In this document: piece after piece, positions 6,176 through 6,764 of the stretch | How positions within the stretch are numbered: position 1 is the stretch's first letter | How the letters are laid out: each line of letters begins with the position of its first letter | Assembly: GCA_947475795.1 (NCBI GenBank) | Contig: CANJOX010000174.1 | Span: 1 to 6,764 of the forward strand | Direction of reading: 5' to 3' | Length of the DNA: 6,764 nucleotides | Source: Gemmatimonadota bacterium | Lineage (GTDB): Bacteria; Gemmatimonadota; Gemmatimonadetes; Gemmatimonadales; Gemmatimonadaceae | Notes under the pieces: model-generated | Database searches by the model: none | Seen by the model: only the letters and a program-made list of their open reading frames with translations | What the model was told of the DNA's origin: nothing | Made by a program: the position numbers and the translations under genes

Positions 6176-6764
6176 GTGCGCGGGCGTCGCCGCCGGGGTG
6201 TGGTGACACGGCTGGCCGTACTGCTGCTGGCCAGTGCCGGGGCCGGCGCCTGTTCCGCCGACGCGCGCACGCCGTCGTCGCGCGGAGACTCCGGCTCGGC
6301 CGCCGGACGCCCAGCGGGGCGCACCGCGCCCGTTCCCGGGCCGTCGGCCACACCCGTACAAAGCCCCGACAGCTTTCGGGTACGCATCGAGACCAGCAAA
6401 GGGCCGTTTACCGTGCGGGTGGTCCGCGCGCTGGCGCCACGCGGCGCCGACCGGTTCTACGAGCTGGTGACCGTCGGCTACTTCACCGACGTGCGGTTTT
6501 TCCGCATGGTCCCCGGGTTCGTGGTGCAGTTCGGCATTCACGGTGATCCGCAGGTCAACCGTGCCTGGGCCCAGGCGCTGCTTCCCGATGAGCCGATGCG
6601 ACTGAGCAACACGCGCGGCACGATCGCGTTCACCATCGACGACGAGCGGACCGACAGCCGGTCGGTGCAGCTGTTCGTGAACACCGCCGACAACGCGCGC
6701 AAGCTGGACCGCTATCGCACCTTCGCGCCGATCGGCATGGTGACGGAGGGGATGGACGTGATCG
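6176..6764 (+). CDS. Cyclophilin-type peptidyl-prolyl isomerase, probable lipoprotein (3' end outside window)
   Basis: The frame runs from a GTG at 6176 to the window edge with no stop, giving 196 visible residues. Other possible starts are GTGs at 6200 and 6203. The N-terminus is basic (RGRRRR), then hydrophobic 'LAVLLLASAGAGAC', with Cys26 a plausible though not classical lipobox cysteine. A low-complexity Ser/Ala/Pro/Gly linker (27-65) leads to the cyclophilin domain from 'FRVRIETSKGPFTV' (67-80). Catalytic-site features are 'FFRMVPGFVVQFG' (108-120), with R110 equivalent to Arg55 of human cyclophilin A, F115 and Q118, then 'SNTRGTIAF' (144-152), 'QLFVNTADN' (165-173) and 'FAPIGMVTEGMDVI' (183-196). 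The tryptophan that binds cyclosporin in CypA is absent. The enzyme catalyses proline cis-trans isomerisation, here probably of proteins folding in the periplasm or at a membrane. By family length roughly 10-30 residues are missing. It lies one base after the preceding stop and probably shares its transcript. Confidence 0.9.
   Translation, partial: MRGRRRRGVVTRLAVLLLASAGAGACSADARTPSSRGDSGSAAGRPAGRTAPVPGPSATPVQSPDSFRVRIETSKGPFTVRVVRALAPRGADRFYELVTVGYFTDVRFFRMVPGFVVQFGIHGDPQVNRAWAQALLPDEPMRLSNTRGTIAFTIDDERTDSRSVQLFVNTADNARKLDRYRTFAPIGMVTEGMDVI

Noticed and set aside
5296..6399. A 367-codon minus-strand open frame opposite the TonB-like gene
   Set aside because: It is Arg/Ala/His-rich shadow sequence spanning two plus-strand genes. 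The plus-strand reading has a membrane helix, a promoter-like element and tight operon spacing.

Overview
The window is a compact, high-GC, all-plus-strand stretch of an ordinary-looking bacterial chromosome. There are no RNA genes, mobile elements, CRISPR arrays or recognisable terminators, and no gap between genes exceeds about 51 bases. Several features point to the Gemmatimonadota or a relative in the wider FCB (Bacteroidota-like) group, although this is inferred from remembered protein resemblance, not a search. They are the close similarity of the 599-1900 product to a family known from Bacteroidota and Gemmatimonadota, two Bacteroidota-type TAnnTTT promoter elements placed almost on top of start codons, and TonB-like N-termini in a GC-rich genome.

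Layout, left to right: (1) 1-564, the 3' end of a TPR-repeat protein cut by the window edge. (2) 599-1900, an exported protein of the family usually labelled 'asparagine synthetase B', preceded by a promoter-like GGGTACATTTC. (3) 1897-4461, overlapping it by 4 bases, a large DinG/XPD-type iron-sulfur DNA helicase carrying an N-terminal JAB/JAMM metalloprotease-like domain. (4) 4513-5127, a small fumarylacetoacetate hydrolase (FAH) family enzyme. (5) 5155-6174, a single-pass, TonB-like membrane protein of unknown function, preceded by a second GGGTATCTTTC element. (6) 6176-6764, a cyclophilin-type peptidyl-prolyl isomerase with a lipoprotein-like signal peptide, cut by the right edge.

Genes 2-3 are probably one transcript with translational coupling, gene 4 may be read through from them, and genes 5-6 look like a second transcript with one base between stop and start. 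The two envelope proteins 5 and 6 may share a setting in the periplasm. Genes 2, 3 and 4 have no obvious common pathway.

The most interesting item is the JAB-DinG fusion: a complete set of JAMM metal-binding residues joined to a helicase with a complete iron-sulfur motif set. Second is the pair of near-identical promoter-like elements 4-5 bases before start codons, which suggests leaderless mRNAs. Nothing in the window looks like a multi-gene defence or mobile system.
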